A stretch of DNA of 64,000 bases, taken from NCBI RefSeq assembly GCF_020639365.1, contig NZ_JAINUL010000001.1, positions 7,228,211-7,292,210 on the forward strand, written 5' to 3'. Below are positions 1 through 8,449 of the stretch, piece by piece (the stretch's first letter is position 1; every line of letters begins with the position of its first letter). A model generated the notes under the pieces. The model was not told the DNA's origin. It worked only from the letters and a program-made list of their open reading frames with translations, and did not search any database. Both the position numbers and the translations under genes were made by a program. The stretch is from Streptomyces flavotricini. GTDB taxonomy: Bacteria > Actinomycetota > Actinomycetes > Streptomycetales > Streptomycetaceae.

Positions 1-745
1 TGGTCGGGCGGCCCGTGTCGGGGGCGGTCCAGGTCAGTGTGACGGCGCCGGGAGAGGCGGTCGCGGTGAACTCGGCGGGCGCGGTGCCCGGGCCCTGACC
101 TGCGGAGGGCGCGGTGGTCACGTCCACCGCCGGGCCGTCGGGGGAGGAGTTGTCCGCCCCGTCGCGGGCCCGGACGGTGAAGGTGTAACCGGTGCCCGGC
201 TGGAGGCCGGTCAGGGTGGTGCCGGTCTCGCCGGGGCCGGCGGTGTGGATCCGGATGCCGCCCTGGTAGACGTCGTACGCGGTCACGCCGGTGTCGTCGG
301 TCGCCGCGGACCAGGACAGCGTGGCGGACCGGGGGCCGTCCGCCCTGCCCGTGGTGCGGGCGGGGGCGGTGGGGGCCCGGCGGTCCTCTGCCTTGGCGGC
401 CGGGGTGGTGGCCCCGGCGGAGGCGCTCGGGGCGGAGGTGTTCCCGGCGGCGTCGCGGGCCCGGACCGTGAAGGCGTAGCCGGTCTGCGGGCTGAGGCCG
501 GTGATGTCCACCATCGTCTTGTCGGCCGGGAGTTCGCGCACCAGTCGGCCCGCCTGGAAGACCTGGTAGTTGGTCACCGCGTCGGCCGGGGCCGCCGCCT
601 GCCACATCACGTGGACGGAGGTGGCGCTGCCGGCCTGCGCGGTGATCCCGGCGGGGGCCGCGGGGGGCGTGGTGTCGGCGGCGGTGCAGGCGGTGAGCCC
701 GGCGGCGGCCAGGCAGAGGGAGAGCAGGGGGGCGGTGCGTCGCAC
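1..745 (-). CDS. Fibronectin type III domain lipoprotein, 3' end outside the window
   Basis: The minus strand is open from a GTG at 745 to the left edge, so only the N-terminal 248 residues are visible. The start is supported by a GAGGAAGG ribosome-binding site 5 bases upstream. A short basic, hydrophobic leader ends in a lipobox, LTAC, with the predicted lipidated Cys at residue 20, so the product should be exported and anchored in the membrane. Two complete fibronectin type III repeats (about residues 25-120 and 121-220) and the start of a third follow; each carries the typical endings TGYAFTVRARDAAGN and TGYTFTVRARDGADN. FnIII repeats in streptomycete secreted proteins usually act as spacers for a catalytic or binding domain, which here would lie outside the window. 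The specific function cannot be assigned. Confidence 0.85.
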   Translation of the reverse strand, partial: MRRTAPLLSLCLAAAGLTACTAADTTPPAAPAGITAQAGSATSVHVMWQAAAPADAVTNYQVFQAGRLVRELPADKTMVDITGLSPQTGYAFTVRARDAAGNTSAPSASAGATTPAAKAEDRRAPTAPARTTGRADGPRSATLSWSAATDDTGVTAYDVYQGGIRIHTAGPGETGTTLTGLQPGTGYTFTVRARDGADNSSPDGPAVDVTTAPSAGQGPGTAPAEFTATASPGAVTLTWTAPDTGRPT

Positions 746-875
746 GGGGGCCTTCCTCGGCTTCCGCTTCCTCGTAAAGGTCTAGACATATATGGCACGC
801 CTGCGGGAGGCGCGGCAAGACCCGTGCGAGGCGGGCTCGCACCGCCGGTCGATGTGTCCGGGTTCGTGTTCTTCT

Positions 876-1165
876 GATCCCGACCGCGGGACCGTGGCCT
901 TCGACGGCACCGCCGTGACGGGCTTCCGCCATCGGGCGCCGCGCTCCCTGCGCATCGGAGTCGGCGTCGTCTTCCAGCAGCCCCGCCTCTCGGCCGACCG
1001 ATGACCGCGATGCTGGACGCCTCCACCACTGCCGCCCTGGTGGGGGTGGTCGAGGAGTACCGCGCCGAGACCGGGGCCGGGCTCCTCGCGGTCGGCCACG
1101 ATCCGGTCCTGCTCGCCCGCTGGTGCGACCGTACGACCCACTGGGACGAGATCGTCAAGCACTGA
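876..1165 (+). pseudogene. Remnant of a peptide/nickel-type ABC transporter ATP-binding protein
   Basis: Two pieces of one ABC ATPase survive in different frames. The first (876-1004) carries the segment between Walker A and the Q-loop, DRGTVAFDGTAVTGF followed by GVVFQQPRLSADR. The second (1001-1165) starts with MTAMLDASTTAALVGVVEEY and ends with LLAVGHDPVLLARWCDRTTH, the region from after Walker B through the H-loop and C-terminus. Walker A, the LSGGQ signature and Walker B are missing, so an internal deletion with a frameshift has joined the ends. It cannot make a working ATPase. No permease or binding-protein genes remain beside it. The 5' boundary is uncertain. Confidence 0.8.
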
Positions 1166-1265
1166 CCGCCGGTCACGGACGGTCAACACCCGTACGGCGG
1201 ACACGGGTTTCGCCCGGAGGCAACCCCTCCTGCGCCACGATGGGCGCCGCTCTCAGGAGGTATCG

Positions 1266-1460
1266 ATGGTGATTTCGCTCTCCGTGGTCGTGCTGCTCCT
1301 GGTCCTCGCGTGGATCTTCATGCGCAGCGGCGGACTCAAGTTCTCCCACGCCCTCGTCTGCGTGCTGCTCGGCTTCTACCTCGCGAGCAGCAGCATGGCG
1401 GCGACCATCCACGACGGTCTGACGGCCACGGCCGAGGTGGTCTCCGGCCTGCGCCCGTAA
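1266..1460 (+). CDS. Small hydrophobic membrane protein, 64 aa
   Basis: A short gene with an excellent ribosome-binding site (AGGAGG at 1255-1260) five bases before its ATG. The product has a strongly hydrophobic N-terminal helix (residues 3-18), a short basic hinge (MRSGGLKFS) and a second hydrophobic segment (about 27-48), ending in an amphipathic tail. This suggests a two-pass or hairpin inner-membrane protein. It stands alone between the ABC pseudogene and a secreted-protein gene. I do not recognise a characterised family, and no function is proposed. Confidence 0.75.
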   Translation: MVISLSVVVLLLVLAWIFMRSGGLKFSHALVCVLLGFYLASSSMAATIHDGLTATAEVVSGLRP

Positions 1461-1612
1461 GCCCCCGGTCCCGGGCGAACTGATCGACTGTTGCGCCTTC
1501 ATGAATCATCCGGCTCCGCCATGGACTCCTCAGGCCGTGCGATCTAGCGTCTGGCGGCGGCGCGATGTCATACGCACTGTCAACAAAACTGAAGAGAACG
1601 GAGGAAGCCCGG

Positions 1613-3181
1613 ATGTTCCGAAGAGCGCTGAACTGCGCCGTGGTCCCCGCCCTCATCGTGTTCACCGCGATGTACGGGACCTCCCCGGCGCAGGCCGCGG
1701 AGATACCCCAGACCCCCGGTCACCGCCTGGTCAGCCACTACGACGGCGCCCCCGCGGCCGCCGTCCCGCTGCCCGGCGAGTCCCCGCCCCAGCACCCCTT
1801 CCTCGCGCCCAACGGCCGCAGCGGCATGCACTCCGACGCCGGGGGCAGCGCCACCTCCCCCTGGTCCGGGCCGCTCGGCAGGAACCCGCGGGTGAGCAGC
1901 GAGAAGATCGCCGCTCTGGGCGGCGAATGCGCCACCGCCACCTTCGACGCGGGCGGCCGGCTGGTCACGGTGTGCGGCACCTTCACCGGCTTCAAGGTCA
2001 AGCTCCTTGATCCCCATACGCTGTCCACGCTCGCGGAACACCAGCTCCCGCAGCGTTCTTCGACGGTCGAGGCGATCACCTCCCTCGACTTCTCGAAGAT
2101 CTTCAAGGACACCTCGGGCGGCGCCTACTTCTACCTGGACGACCAGGACCGGGCCGTGCTGGCCGACTCCCGCCAGCACATCCTGCGCCTCTCGCACGCG
2201 CAGCAGCCGGACGGCAGCTGGACGTTCGCCGTCGACGACGACTGGGACCTCACCGGCCAGGTTCCGCACGACTGCGTCACCTGGACCAACCTGCGGCCCA
2301 GCGGCACCTGCGACCCCGTCACCTCCGTGATGCCCGACTGGAACGGCCGCATCTGGTGGGTCACCCGGCAGGGCCGCGTGGGCACCGTGGATCCGCACAC
2401 CTCGCGGATCCGCTCGGTCCGCCTCCCGGGCGAGGAGATCCAGAACTCCTTCTCGGTCGCCGAGGACGGTGTGTCGATCGTCTCCGACCACGCCCTCTAC
2501 AGCTTCCGCGCCACCGCCGACGGCACCCCCGAAGTGCAGTGGCGCCAGACGTACGACCGCGGTACGGGAACCAAACCCGGCTCCGTGAACCAGGGCTCGG
2601 GCACCACCCCGGACCTCTTCGGCGACGGCTACGTCGCCATCACCGACAACGCCGACGACCGGATGAACGTCCTGGTCTACCGGCGGGGCACCGACGTACC
2701 CGCCGACCGGCGGCTGGTCTGCAAGGTCCCGGTGTTCGCCGGCGGCGCCTCGACCACCGACAACTCCCTGATCACCTGGGGCAACAGCATCGTCGTCGAG
2801 AACAACTACGGCTACGAGAACCTCACCAGCCTGCTGCTCGGCAAGTCCGTCGTCGGCGGGGCCAGCCGGATCGACGTCCGCGGCGACGGCAGCGGCTGCG
2901 ACACGGTGTGGCACAGCCCCGTCCGCTCGCCCTCCGTCGTCCCGAAGCTCTCCACCGCGAACGGGCTGCTCTACTTCTACGAGAAGGAGCCCAATGCCTG
3001 GGGGATCGACGCCTGGTACCTGACGGCGGTGGACTTCCGCACCGGAGAGCGCCGCTGGCGGCAGCTGACGGGAACCGGGCCGCTGTACGACAACAACTGG
3101 GCACCGATCACGCTCGGACCCGACGGCACCGCCTACGTCGGCGTCTTCAACGGCATCGTCGCCGTACGCGACGGCGGCTGA
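1613..3181 (+). CDS. Secreted protein with beta-propeller-like repeats, 522 aa
   Basis: The start chosen is the ATG at 1613, with GGAGGA about 8 bases upstream; an in-frame ATG at 1565 would add 16 residues with no signal-peptide character. Residues 1-29 form a Sec signal peptide (basic MFRR, hydrophobic core, cleavage after AQA). The mature protein has blade-like stretches with conserved Asp, Gly and Trp, for example LDDQDRAVLADS, PDWNGRIWWVT and GTTPDLFGDGYVAI, resembling PQQ-type propeller repeats. It carries no obvious catalytic motif and is probably an extracellular binding or scaffold protein. It is monocistronic and converges on the cytochrome b gene 17 bases away. Three tandem GACGGCGGCT units cover its stop. 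Confidence 0.8.
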   Translation: MFRRALNCAVVPALIVFTAMYGTSPAQAAEIPQTPGHRLVSHYDGAPAAAVPLPGESPPQHPFLAPNGRSGMHSDAGGSATSPWSGPLGRNPRVSSEKIAALGGECATATFDAGGRLVTVCGTFTGFKVKLLDPHTLSTLAEHQLPQRSSTVEAITSLDFSKIFKDTSGGAYFYLDDQDRAVLADSRQHILRLSHAQQPDGSWTFAVDDDWDLTGQVPHDCVTWTNLRPSGTCDPVTSVMPDWNGRIWWVTRQGRVGTVDPHTSRIRSVRLPGEEIQNSFSVAEDGVSIVSDHALYSFRATADGTPEVQWRQTYDRGTGTKPGSVNQGSGTTPDLFGDGYVAITDNADDRMNVLVYRRGTDVPADRRLVCKVPVFAGGASTTDNSLITWGNSIVVENNYGYENLTSLLLGKSVVGGASRIDVRGDGSGCDTVWHSPVRSPSVVPKLSTANGLLYFYEKEPNAWGIDAWYLTAVDFRTGERRWRQLTGTGPLYDNNWAPITLGPDGTAYVGVFNGIVAVRDGG

Positions 3182-3198
3182 CGGCGGCTGACGGCGGT

Positions 3199-3888
3199 TC
3201 ACGCGGAACCGGCCGGAGCGCGATCCGCGTCGGCCGGCTCCCCCCGCTCCGCGGGGCCGGGCCGCCCGTGCCGCCACAGCGGGTGCTCGCGCTCGGCCCA
3301 CCCGCGGTCGACGGAGCCCGTACGCAGGCCCCGGCGCGCCTCGGGGTCGGCCAGGGCCTTGCCGATGTGCGCGGCGAGCACGACACCCATGGTGAGGGCC
3401 AGCCAGTCGTGGACGAAGGTGGCCGCCGTGCGCCGGACCAGCGGGACGAGGCCGGTCCACCACATGAGCATCCCGGTACCCGCCATCACCAGGACCGCCC
3501 CGGCCAGCCAGCCCGCGTACACCTTCTGGCCGGCGTTGAACTTCCCGGCGGGCCGCCTGGTCACGCGGTCCCGTCGCAGGGCGGCCCGCAGCCAGACCCG
3601 GTCGTGCGGCCCGAACCGGCCGAGGCGCCGCAGGTCGGCGCGGAAGGCGCTCGAGGCGAGCCCCAGCAGGAACGGGACGACCAGCAGCAGCCCGGACCAG
3701 ACGTGCACGGTGACCAGCAGGTGGCGGCGGCCGACGAGCTCGGCGAGCGCCGGCAGGTACAGACAGGCCGCCGTGCCCGCGCACAGCCCCGTCAGCGCGG
3801 CCGTGGACCGGTGGATCCACCGCTCGGCGCCGCTGAACCGGTGGATCCGCTCGGTGCGCCGGCGCGCCGGCTCAGACGGTCGGGGCAT
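3199..3888 (-). CDS. Cytochrome b561-type membrane subunit, 229 aa
   Basis: This is a four-helix membrane protein of the cytochrome b/b6 superfamily that commonly carries electrons to or from a molybdopterin enzyme. Histidines suited to haem ligation lie in WIHRST, VHVWSG, VHDWLA and AHIGKA, one near each hydrophobic segment. The ATG at 3888 (MPRPSEP) is preferred over an in-frame codon at 3966 that lies inside the upstream gene. It overlaps the Moco oxidoreductase gene by 17 bases, so the two should be co-translated and form a membrane-bound redox pair. The basic, charged C-terminus after the last helix should be cytoplasmic. Confidence 0.85.
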   Translation of the reverse strand: MPRPSEPARRRTERIHRFSGAERWIHRSTAALTGLCAGTAACLYLPALAELVGRRHLLVTVHVWSGLLLVVPFLLGLASSAFRADLRRLGRFGPHDRVWLRAALRRDRVTRRPAGKFNAGQKVYAGWLAGAVLVMAGTGMLMWWTGLVPLVRRTAATFVHDWLALTMGVVLAAHIGKALADPEARRGLRTGSVDRGWAEREHPLWRHGRPGPAERGEPADADRAPAGSA

Positions 3889-4642
3889 CGTCGCGTCCGT
3901 TCGACCGGCCGACCCATGCGTCGACGTCGTACCCGAGGTCCTCCCAGTAACCCGGCTCCACGTCACGGGTCAGGGTGATGCCGGAGAGCCACTTCGCTGA
4001 CTTGTAGAAGTACATGGGGGCCACGTACAGGCGGACGGGACCGCCGTGGGAATGGCTCAGCGGCTTGTCCTGCATGCGCAGGGCCACCATGACGTCGTCC
4101 CGGCGGGCCTGGGGGAGGGTCAGGCTCTCGGTGTACGCGCCGTCGAAGCAGCTGAAGCGGATGGCCCGGGCCTCGGGGCGCACCCCGGCGGCGTCGAGCA
4201 GCCGCGTCAGCGGCACGCCCTCGAAGGGGGTGCCGGGAACCCGCCAGCCGGTGACGCACTGCACGTCCCGTACGACGCGGGTCTGCGGAAGCGCCCGGAG
4301 TGCGTCGAGGGTGTACGTCATGGGGCGGTCGACGAGGCCGTCGACGGTGAGCCGGTAGTTCTCGGGGCCGCGCTCGGGTACGGAGGCGGTGACCGAGTAG
4401 TAGCGGAACCCGCCGCCGTTGGGCAGCAGCCCCGTGAGGCCGGTGGGGTCCTTGGTGGAGGCCGCGCCGAGGAAGGCCTCGAAGCCGCCCTGGAGGTACG
4501 GGGCGGTGACCAGCCCGGCGGCGCCGAGCCCGACCGTGCCGAGGACCAGGCGGCGCCCGATCGGCGTGCCCTGACCGTCGGGGTCGGGGTCGGGGTCCGG
4601 CGGCGGCTGGGGTGCGGGTTCGGCTGCGGGTGTCGGGCTCAC
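3872..4642 (-). CDS. Molybdopterin-dependent oxidoreductase of the sulfite oxidase/MsrP fold, 256 aa
   Basis: The protein carries an oxidoreductase molybdopterin-binding domain (about residues 80-240). The predicted Mo-ligating Cys129 sits in RDVQCVTGW, and later conserved motifs are DKPLSHSHGGPVR and KSAKWLSGI. A proline-rich N-terminus leads to a Tat-like RRLVLGTVGL at residues 30-39, so the folded cofactor-bound protein is probably exported or tethered outside the membrane. It forms an operon with the overlapping cytochrome b gene and belongs to the MsrP/YedY-like group, whose members reduce sulfoxides; the substrate here is unknown. An 11-bp tandem-repeat regulatory box lies about 50 bases upstream of its start. 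Confidence 0.88.
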   Translation of the reverse strand: MSPTPAAEPAPQPPPDPDPDPDGQGTPIGRRLVLGTVGLGAAGLVTAPYLQGGFEAFLGAASTKDPTGLTGLLPNGGGFRYYSVTASVPERGPENYRLTVDGLVDRPMTYTLDALRALPQTRVVRDVQCVTGWRVPGTPFEGVPLTRLLDAAGVRPEARAIRFSCFDGAYTESLTLPQARRDDVMVALRMQDKPLSHSHGGPVRLYVAPMYFYKSAKWLSGITLTRDVEPGYWEDLGYDVDAWVGRSNGRDDAPTV

Positions 4643-4693
4643 GGCCCGATTCGACCACCGCCGCCGCGCCGGCGCCAGGCCCGGCGGCGGTCC

Positions 4694-4715
4694 GTCAGAC
4701 TTCCGTCACACCTTC
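4694..4715. promoter_or_regulatory. Tandem 11-bp regulatory box, copy 1
   Basis: Two adjacent 11-bp units, GTCAGACTTCC and GTCACACCTTC, lie upstream of the Moco oxidoreductase gene that starts at 4642. The same architecture recurs at 5454, 50183, 55664 and, partly, 57241. Direct repeats of 11 bp are typical of binding sites for OmpR-family response regulators. The binding protein is not identified. Confidence 0.5.
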
Positions 4716-4737
4716 CCCGCCACCGGCGCCGCCGGGG

Positions 4738-5424
4738 TCAGGCCTTCCAGAAGAACACGGCCGTCATCCGCTTCTCCTCCAGCGTCCGGCCCCAGTAGCC
4801 GGTGGCGCTGTGGATCAGGTTCGCGGAGTACAGCAGCAGCCGGTTGGCGCGGTGGGGGACCCGTACGTCCTCGGTGAAGGAGTCCGGGGAGACGAAGCGG
4901 GTGCCCAGGGCGTCGACCAGGTTGTTGTGCGGGGCGATCACCTGGTTGCCGCCCAGCGCGCCGCCGGGCAGGCTCTGCCGGTAGAAGCTGGTCCCGCAGT
5001 CCTTCGGCACCGCCGGGTTCAGGTAGAGGACGGCGGCATAGCGGCACAAGCTCCGCGAGTCGGTGTGCGGGCGCGGCTCGGACTCGCCCTCGCCGACGAC
5101 CTGGACGCAGTTGTGGTTGAACGTGCCGCCGCCCGCGGGCCGTTCGGCCCAGAGCTTCGGCGCGCCGGTGGACTTGCGCACCAGCCGCTCCACCAGGGCC
5201 AGTTCATCGGGCGCCAGGCCCGGCATCGCGCGCAGCCCCGGCCAGCTCTCGGGCTTGTGCGGATAGCCCTCGGTCCAGTCGTCCTTGGCCAGGCAGCGCT
5301 CCCGTACGGCGTCCGGGTCCGGCAGTACGTCGTCCAGTACCCAGTAGTCGCGCCCGCGGGTCGGCTTGCGGTACGGGAGGACCGGGAGGGGAGGAGGTAG
5401 GGGCATGGCAGGGACGGTAGCCAC
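4738..5424 (-). CDS. DUF6445-type putative iron-dependent oxygenase, 228 aa
   Basis: The sequence resembles DUF6445 proteins, a group with a 2-oxoglutarate/Fe(II)-oxygenase-like (prolyl hydroxylase) jelly roll. Possible metal-binding residues are the His and Asp in PRPHTDSRSLCRYAAVLYLN and the later His in SANLIHSATGYWG, followed by Arg in WGRTLEEKRMT, which could hold the co-substrate. The start is either GTG at 5424 or ATG at 5406; neither has a strong ribosome-binding site. The gene is divergent from the DUF2278 gene across a region containing the 11-bp tandem-repeat box at 5454. Its substrate is unknown. Confidence 0.75.
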   Translation of the reverse strand: MATVPAMPLPPPLPVLPYRKPTRGRDYWVLDDVLPDPDAVRERCLAKDDWTEGYPHKPESWPGLRAMPGLAPDELALVERLVRKSTGAPKLWAERPAGGGTFNHNCVQVVGEGESEPRPHTDSRSLCRYAAVLYLNPAVPKDCGTSFYRQSLPGGALGGNQVIAPHNNLVDALGTRFVSPDSFTEDVRVPHRANRLLLYSANLIHSATGYWGRTLEEKRMTAVFFWKA

Positions 5425-5453
5425 CGGGTGTGGTGCGGCTCGCTCCGCAAGGA

Positions 5454-5475
5454 GTCAACGTTCCGTCAAGTGTTC
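5454..5475. promoter_or_regulatory. Tandem 11-bp regulatory box, copy 2
   Basis: Two adjacent units, GTCAACGTTCC and GTCAAGTGTTC, lie in the short divergent region between the DUF6445 gene (start 5424) and the DUF2278 gene (start 5551). The spacing and core (GTCA, then TTC) match the box at 4694. One regulator bound here could control both genes. Confidence 0.5.
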
Positions 5476-5550
5476 ACCATGGCTTGGGAGATCGTCGGGA
5501 CACACCTGCGGGCGCCCGCGGTCGGGCGACCCGGGTGGTTCACTGGCGGC

Positions 5551-6210
5551 ATGCCGCTCGAAAACTACGGAGTGCTGTCCGGAACCCTGCACCGCCACTT
5601 CCGTGACCGGCCCGATGACCAGGGCCGCTGGTTCCACGTCCACCTGGAGGTCGACGCGCCCGCCGGCCTCTACGAGTGCGCCATCGACGTGGACAGCAAG
5701 CACTCCGCCGTCGGGGTGCAGTGGAAGGTCTTCACCCTGCACGCCTCGGTGCTCGACCCCGTCGCCTCGCCCGCGCCCGGCTACCACGACCTCGCCCGGA
5801 CCTCCGGATCCGGCGCGCTCGACTACCTGCGCCACCCGGCGCTCGCCGACCGCCCCGGCTGTCTCCTCGGCGGCCACCCGCCGCGGTGGTTCCAGCGGAT
5901 CCTGGACCGGCTGAACCCGCCCCGGCCCTGGGTCTCGGGCTCGTACCTGGAGGCCTCCGCGGCGCTGGAGCCGATCCTCGTCGTGGGCCGGCCCGTCCTG
6001 GTCTTCGGCGAACCCTTCGACGAGGGGCTCGGCATGCACAACGTCCACCAGAACCAGGGCGATCCGTACGGCAGCCAGTGGTGGCCGGACAACGGGACCT
6101 GGCAGGACGGGGCCACGCTGACCCGGCGCCCGGACGGCCTCTTCGACGTGTTCCTCTCCAAGTTCTCCACGCAGGAGGAGCCCACCGACGACAACGGTCA
6201 CCCGGTGTGA
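5551..6210 (+). CDS. DUF2278 (YukJ-like) protein, 219 aa
   Basis: The ATG at 5551 gives an N-terminus, MPLENYGVLSGTL, that matches the usual start of DUF2278/YukJ proteins; the open frame upstream is not protein-like. Conserved family landmarks are present: HFHVHLEV-type strands near residue 30, the PPRWFQRI segment, and the C-terminal GLGMHNVHQNQGDP and WPDNGTWQDGA motifs. The family is widespread in soil bacteria but has no established biochemical role. There is no signal peptide or membrane segment, so it is presumably cytosolic. It ends 15 bases before a convergent small secreted-protein gene. Confidence 0.85.
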   Translation: MPLENYGVLSGTLHRHFRDRPDDQGRWFHVHLEVDAPAGLYECAIDVDSKHSAVGVQWKVFTLHASVLDPVASPAPGYHDLARTSGSGALDYLRHPALADRPGCLLGGHPPRWFQRILDRLNPPRPWVSGSYLEASAALEPILVVGRPVLVFGEPFDEGLGMHNVHQNQGDPYGSQWWPDNGTWQDGATLTRRPDGLFDVFLSKFSTQEEPTDDNGHPV

Positions 6211-6225
6211 TGCCCGGCGGGCGTT

Positions 6226-6501
6226 CTAGTGCGCCGCGCGGCAGGCCCCGGACGCCACGTCCGCGGGGATGCCGACCGCCTGGAGGCTCGCGGCGCAGCT
6301 GGTCTGGTTGCCGATCTGGCCCTCGTAACAGGCCTGACCCACCCCGTCAGTGATCTTCTTGCCGTGCTGCACGATGTACTGCTCGCACTCCTGGATGCTG
6401 GTGGGAGCGGCCGCGCCGGCGGCCGGGGCGGCGAAGAAGGCGCCGCCGGCGGCGAGGACGAAACCGGCGAGGACACTGGGTACACGGGCCGACGGACGCA
6501 T
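6226..6501 (-). CDS. Small secreted cysteine-containing protein, 91 aa
   Basis: The ATG at 6501 starts a Sec signal peptide (MRPSARVPSVLAGFVLAAGG, cleavage near AAPAAGA) and leaves a mature domain of about 60 residues. The mature part contains four cysteines (in ECEQY, QACYEG, TSCAA and GACRAA), probably forming two disulfides. Such small secreted Cys proteins are common in streptomycetes and mostly uncharacterised. The gene lies alone between the DUF2278 gene and a membrane-protein gene on the same strand. No function is assigned. Confidence 0.75.
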   Translation of the reverse strand: MRPSARVPSVLAGFVLAAGGAFFAAPAAGAAAPTSIQECEQYIVQHGKKITDGVGQACYEGQIGNQTSCAASLQAVGIPADVASGACRAAH

Positions 6502-6630
6502 GCGGACGCACCTGCTCTCTCGGTCGGTCACGCGGCCCGCCGGTGCGCCGGGCCACGGGCGGGGCGCTGCGGCGCGGGCACTTTGGGAGGACGGCCGGCG
6601 TGGCGCATCGGTCACCCCGCCCTTCCGACG

Positions 6631-7035
6631 CTAGAACACCGGACGGCGGGCCGCCACCGCCGCGCAGGCCGCCGCCAGGGGAAGTTCCGCGCAGGCCGCC
6701 AGGGCCACGGCCGCCGCCCGGGCGCTGCCCGGAGCCGAGGTCGTCACGTCGAACCAGGCGTCCATCACCAGCAGCGCGGCGGTCGCCGCTGCCAGGGGCG
6801 CCGCGCGGGGATCGTGGCGCCCCAGCAGCAGACCCGTACCGCTCAGCCCGGCGGCCAGCATGGCGTCCAGCCCGATCCAGGCGGTCGACCAGTTGGAGAC
6901 CTCTGTGGTCTGCGGCAGCGTCTTCGCCAGCACCACCATCCACGGCAGCAGCGCCGCCCCGGCGCCGGTGAGCAGCGTGGCCAGCCGGGGCCGGGGCGTG
7001 CGGCGGGTCCGCAGACGCGGGGCGACGAGGGTCAT
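6631..7035 (-). CDS. Four-helix membrane protein, 134 aa
   Basis: A clear AAGGAG ribosome-binding site precedes the ATG at 7035. After a basic N-terminus (RLRTRRTPRPR) there are four hydrophobic segments, about residues 17-37, 46-68, 76-95 and 104-130. The residues NWSTAWIGLDAM and MDAWFDVTTS lie between helices and recur in a streptomycete family of small integral membrane proteins that I cannot name with confidence. The gene is divergent from the sensor-kinase operon beginning at 7214, which makes co-regulation possible. The function is unknown. Confidence 0.75.
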   Translation of the reverse strand: MTLVAPRLRTRRTPRPRLATLLTGAGAALLPWMVVLAKTLPQTTEVSNWSTAWIGLDAMLAAGLSGTGLLLGRHDPRAAPLAAATAALLVMDAWFDVTTSAPGSARAAAVALAACAELPLAAACAAVAARRPVF

Positions 7036-7213
7036 GGCGGTGGAGCTCCTTCCGGCCCCGGCGGTCCGTCCTCCGGGTACGGGCACCACTCTGGTCGCGC
7101 GGAGGAGCGGAATCAGTAGCGGCACGGTCCGAACCGGGGGTGGCACTGGCTACACCCCCGACCGGGTACCAGGGTGGTGGGGCGGCCCTGACCAGTGCGA
7201 TTACCGTACGGGT

Positions 7214-8449
7214 ATGGGACTTTCCGGGGCGCTGAGGCGTACCACACGGTGGATCGCCGGCCACGCGCCCTGGTCGGCGTGGGCCTGGCGGAGCACCGCC
7301 TTCACCGTCGCCGCCCTTCCGATGGCCCTGCCCGCCGCGGCCGCGTTCCTGTTCCCCAAGGCCGCCGCACTCACGCTGTTCGTGCTGCTGATCCTGACCC
7401 CGCTGCTCACCCTGCTGCAGCGAAGCCGGTTCCGGGAGCTGCTGGAGCGGGAGATCCCGGCCGTCTCCCGCGGACAACGGCCGCTGCGGCCAAGCGCCTT
7501 GCCCGCCTGGCTGCGCGCGGAGTCGACCTGGCGCCAGTACGGGTACCACCTGCTGGTCAGCCCGCTCGCGGGGATCGGCGGGGCGCTGATCGTCCTGGCC
7601 TGGGCGTGCGGGTTCGCCGGGGCCTCCGTGTACGGCTGGTCGTGGATGCTGCCCGCCGAGTACGGCGGCCCCGGCTGGACCGGGCGCTACGACACCGTCA
7701 CCGTCCTCGGCGCCCTGCTGCTGCTCGCCACCCCCTGGCTCGCCGCCGCCCTGGCCCGGCTCGACGCCTTCGCCGCGGCAGCCCTCCTCGGTCCCAACCG
7801 GGCCAAGGAGTTGGAGCGGCGCGTCGAGGACCTCGCCGAGAGCCGGGCCGACGTCCTCGACGCCGCCGACCTCGAACGCCGGCGGATCGAGCGGGACTTG
7901 CACGACGGCGCCCAGCAGCGCCTGGTCGCCCTCGCCATGAACCTCGGCATCGCCCGCGCCACGCTCACCGATCTCCCACCCGAGGCCAAGGCCGTGATCG
8001 ACGAGGCCCACCGCGAGGCCAAGGAGGCCATCGAGGAGCTCAACAGCCTCGTACGCGGCCTGCATCCGGCGGTCCTGGAGGACCGGGGACTCGACGCGGC
8101 CCTGTCCGGGATCGCGGCCCGGGCGCCGCTGCCGGTCGAACTGACCGTGGAGCTGGCGCGCCGGCCCGGCCCCACCGTCGAGGCCGTCGCCTACTTCGTC
8201 GTCTCCGAGGCCCTCGCCAACGTCGCCAAGCACGCCAAGGCCTCCCGCTGCCGCGTGGACGCCCGCCGGGACGCCGACCTGCTGCGCATCACCGTCACCG
8301 ACGACGGGGTGGGCGGCGCGGACCCGGCCCGCGGCACCGGACTGGTGGGCCTGCGCAAACGCGTAGGGTCGGTCGACGGAACCATCGTGATCAACAGCCC
8401 CCTCGGGGGCCCGACCGTCGTGACTGTGGAGCTGCCGTGCGGGCTGTGA
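7214..8449 (+). CDS. NarL/DesK-type sensor histidine kinase, 411 aa
   Basis: The N-terminal half has membrane segments (about residues 20-70 and 125-200) in a sensor region. A HisKA_3 dimerisation domain follows with the phospho-accepting His230 in ERDLHDGAQQRL. The C-terminal HATPase_c domain has the N-box region AYFVVSEALANVAKHAKA and the G-box DDGVGGADPARGTGLVGL. The ATG at 7214 is favoured because the sequence upstream lacks coding character. The response-regulator gene starts inside the last 13 bases of this gene, so the pair is co-translated and should phosphorelay to it. The signal is unknown; the coupled DUF4097 gene suggests envelope sensing, by inference only. Confidence 0.9.
   Translation: MGLSGALRRTTRWIAGHAPWSAWAWRSTAFTVAALPMALPAAAAFLFPKAAALTLFVLLILTPLLTLLQRSRFRELLEREIPAVSRGQRPLRPSALPAWLRAESTWRQYGYHLLVSPLAGIGGALIVLAWACGFAGASVYGWSWMLPAEYGGPGWTGRYDTVTVLGALLLLATPWLAAALARLDAFAAAALLGPNRAKELERRVEDLAESRADVLDAADLERRRIERDLHDGAQQRLVALAMNLGIARATLTDLPPEAKAVIDEAHREAKEAIEELNSLVRGLHPAVLEDRGLDAALSGIAARAPLPVELTVELARRPGPTVEAVAYFVVSEALANVAKHAKASRCRVDARRDADLLRITVTDDGVGGADPARGTGLVGLRKRVGSVDGTIVINSPLGGPTVVTVELPCGL

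Noticed and set aside
1580..3820. A 746-codon minus-strand frame across the secreted propeller gene
   Set aside because: High GC leaves antisense frames open; the composition is shadow-like and the plus-strand gene has a signal peptide and ribosome-binding site.
5454..5475. Reading the box at 5454 as a PhoP (PHO) box because of GTTCACC nearby
   Set aside because: The GTTC elements are 12 bases apart, whereas the GTCA units have the 11-base period shared with the other four boxes.
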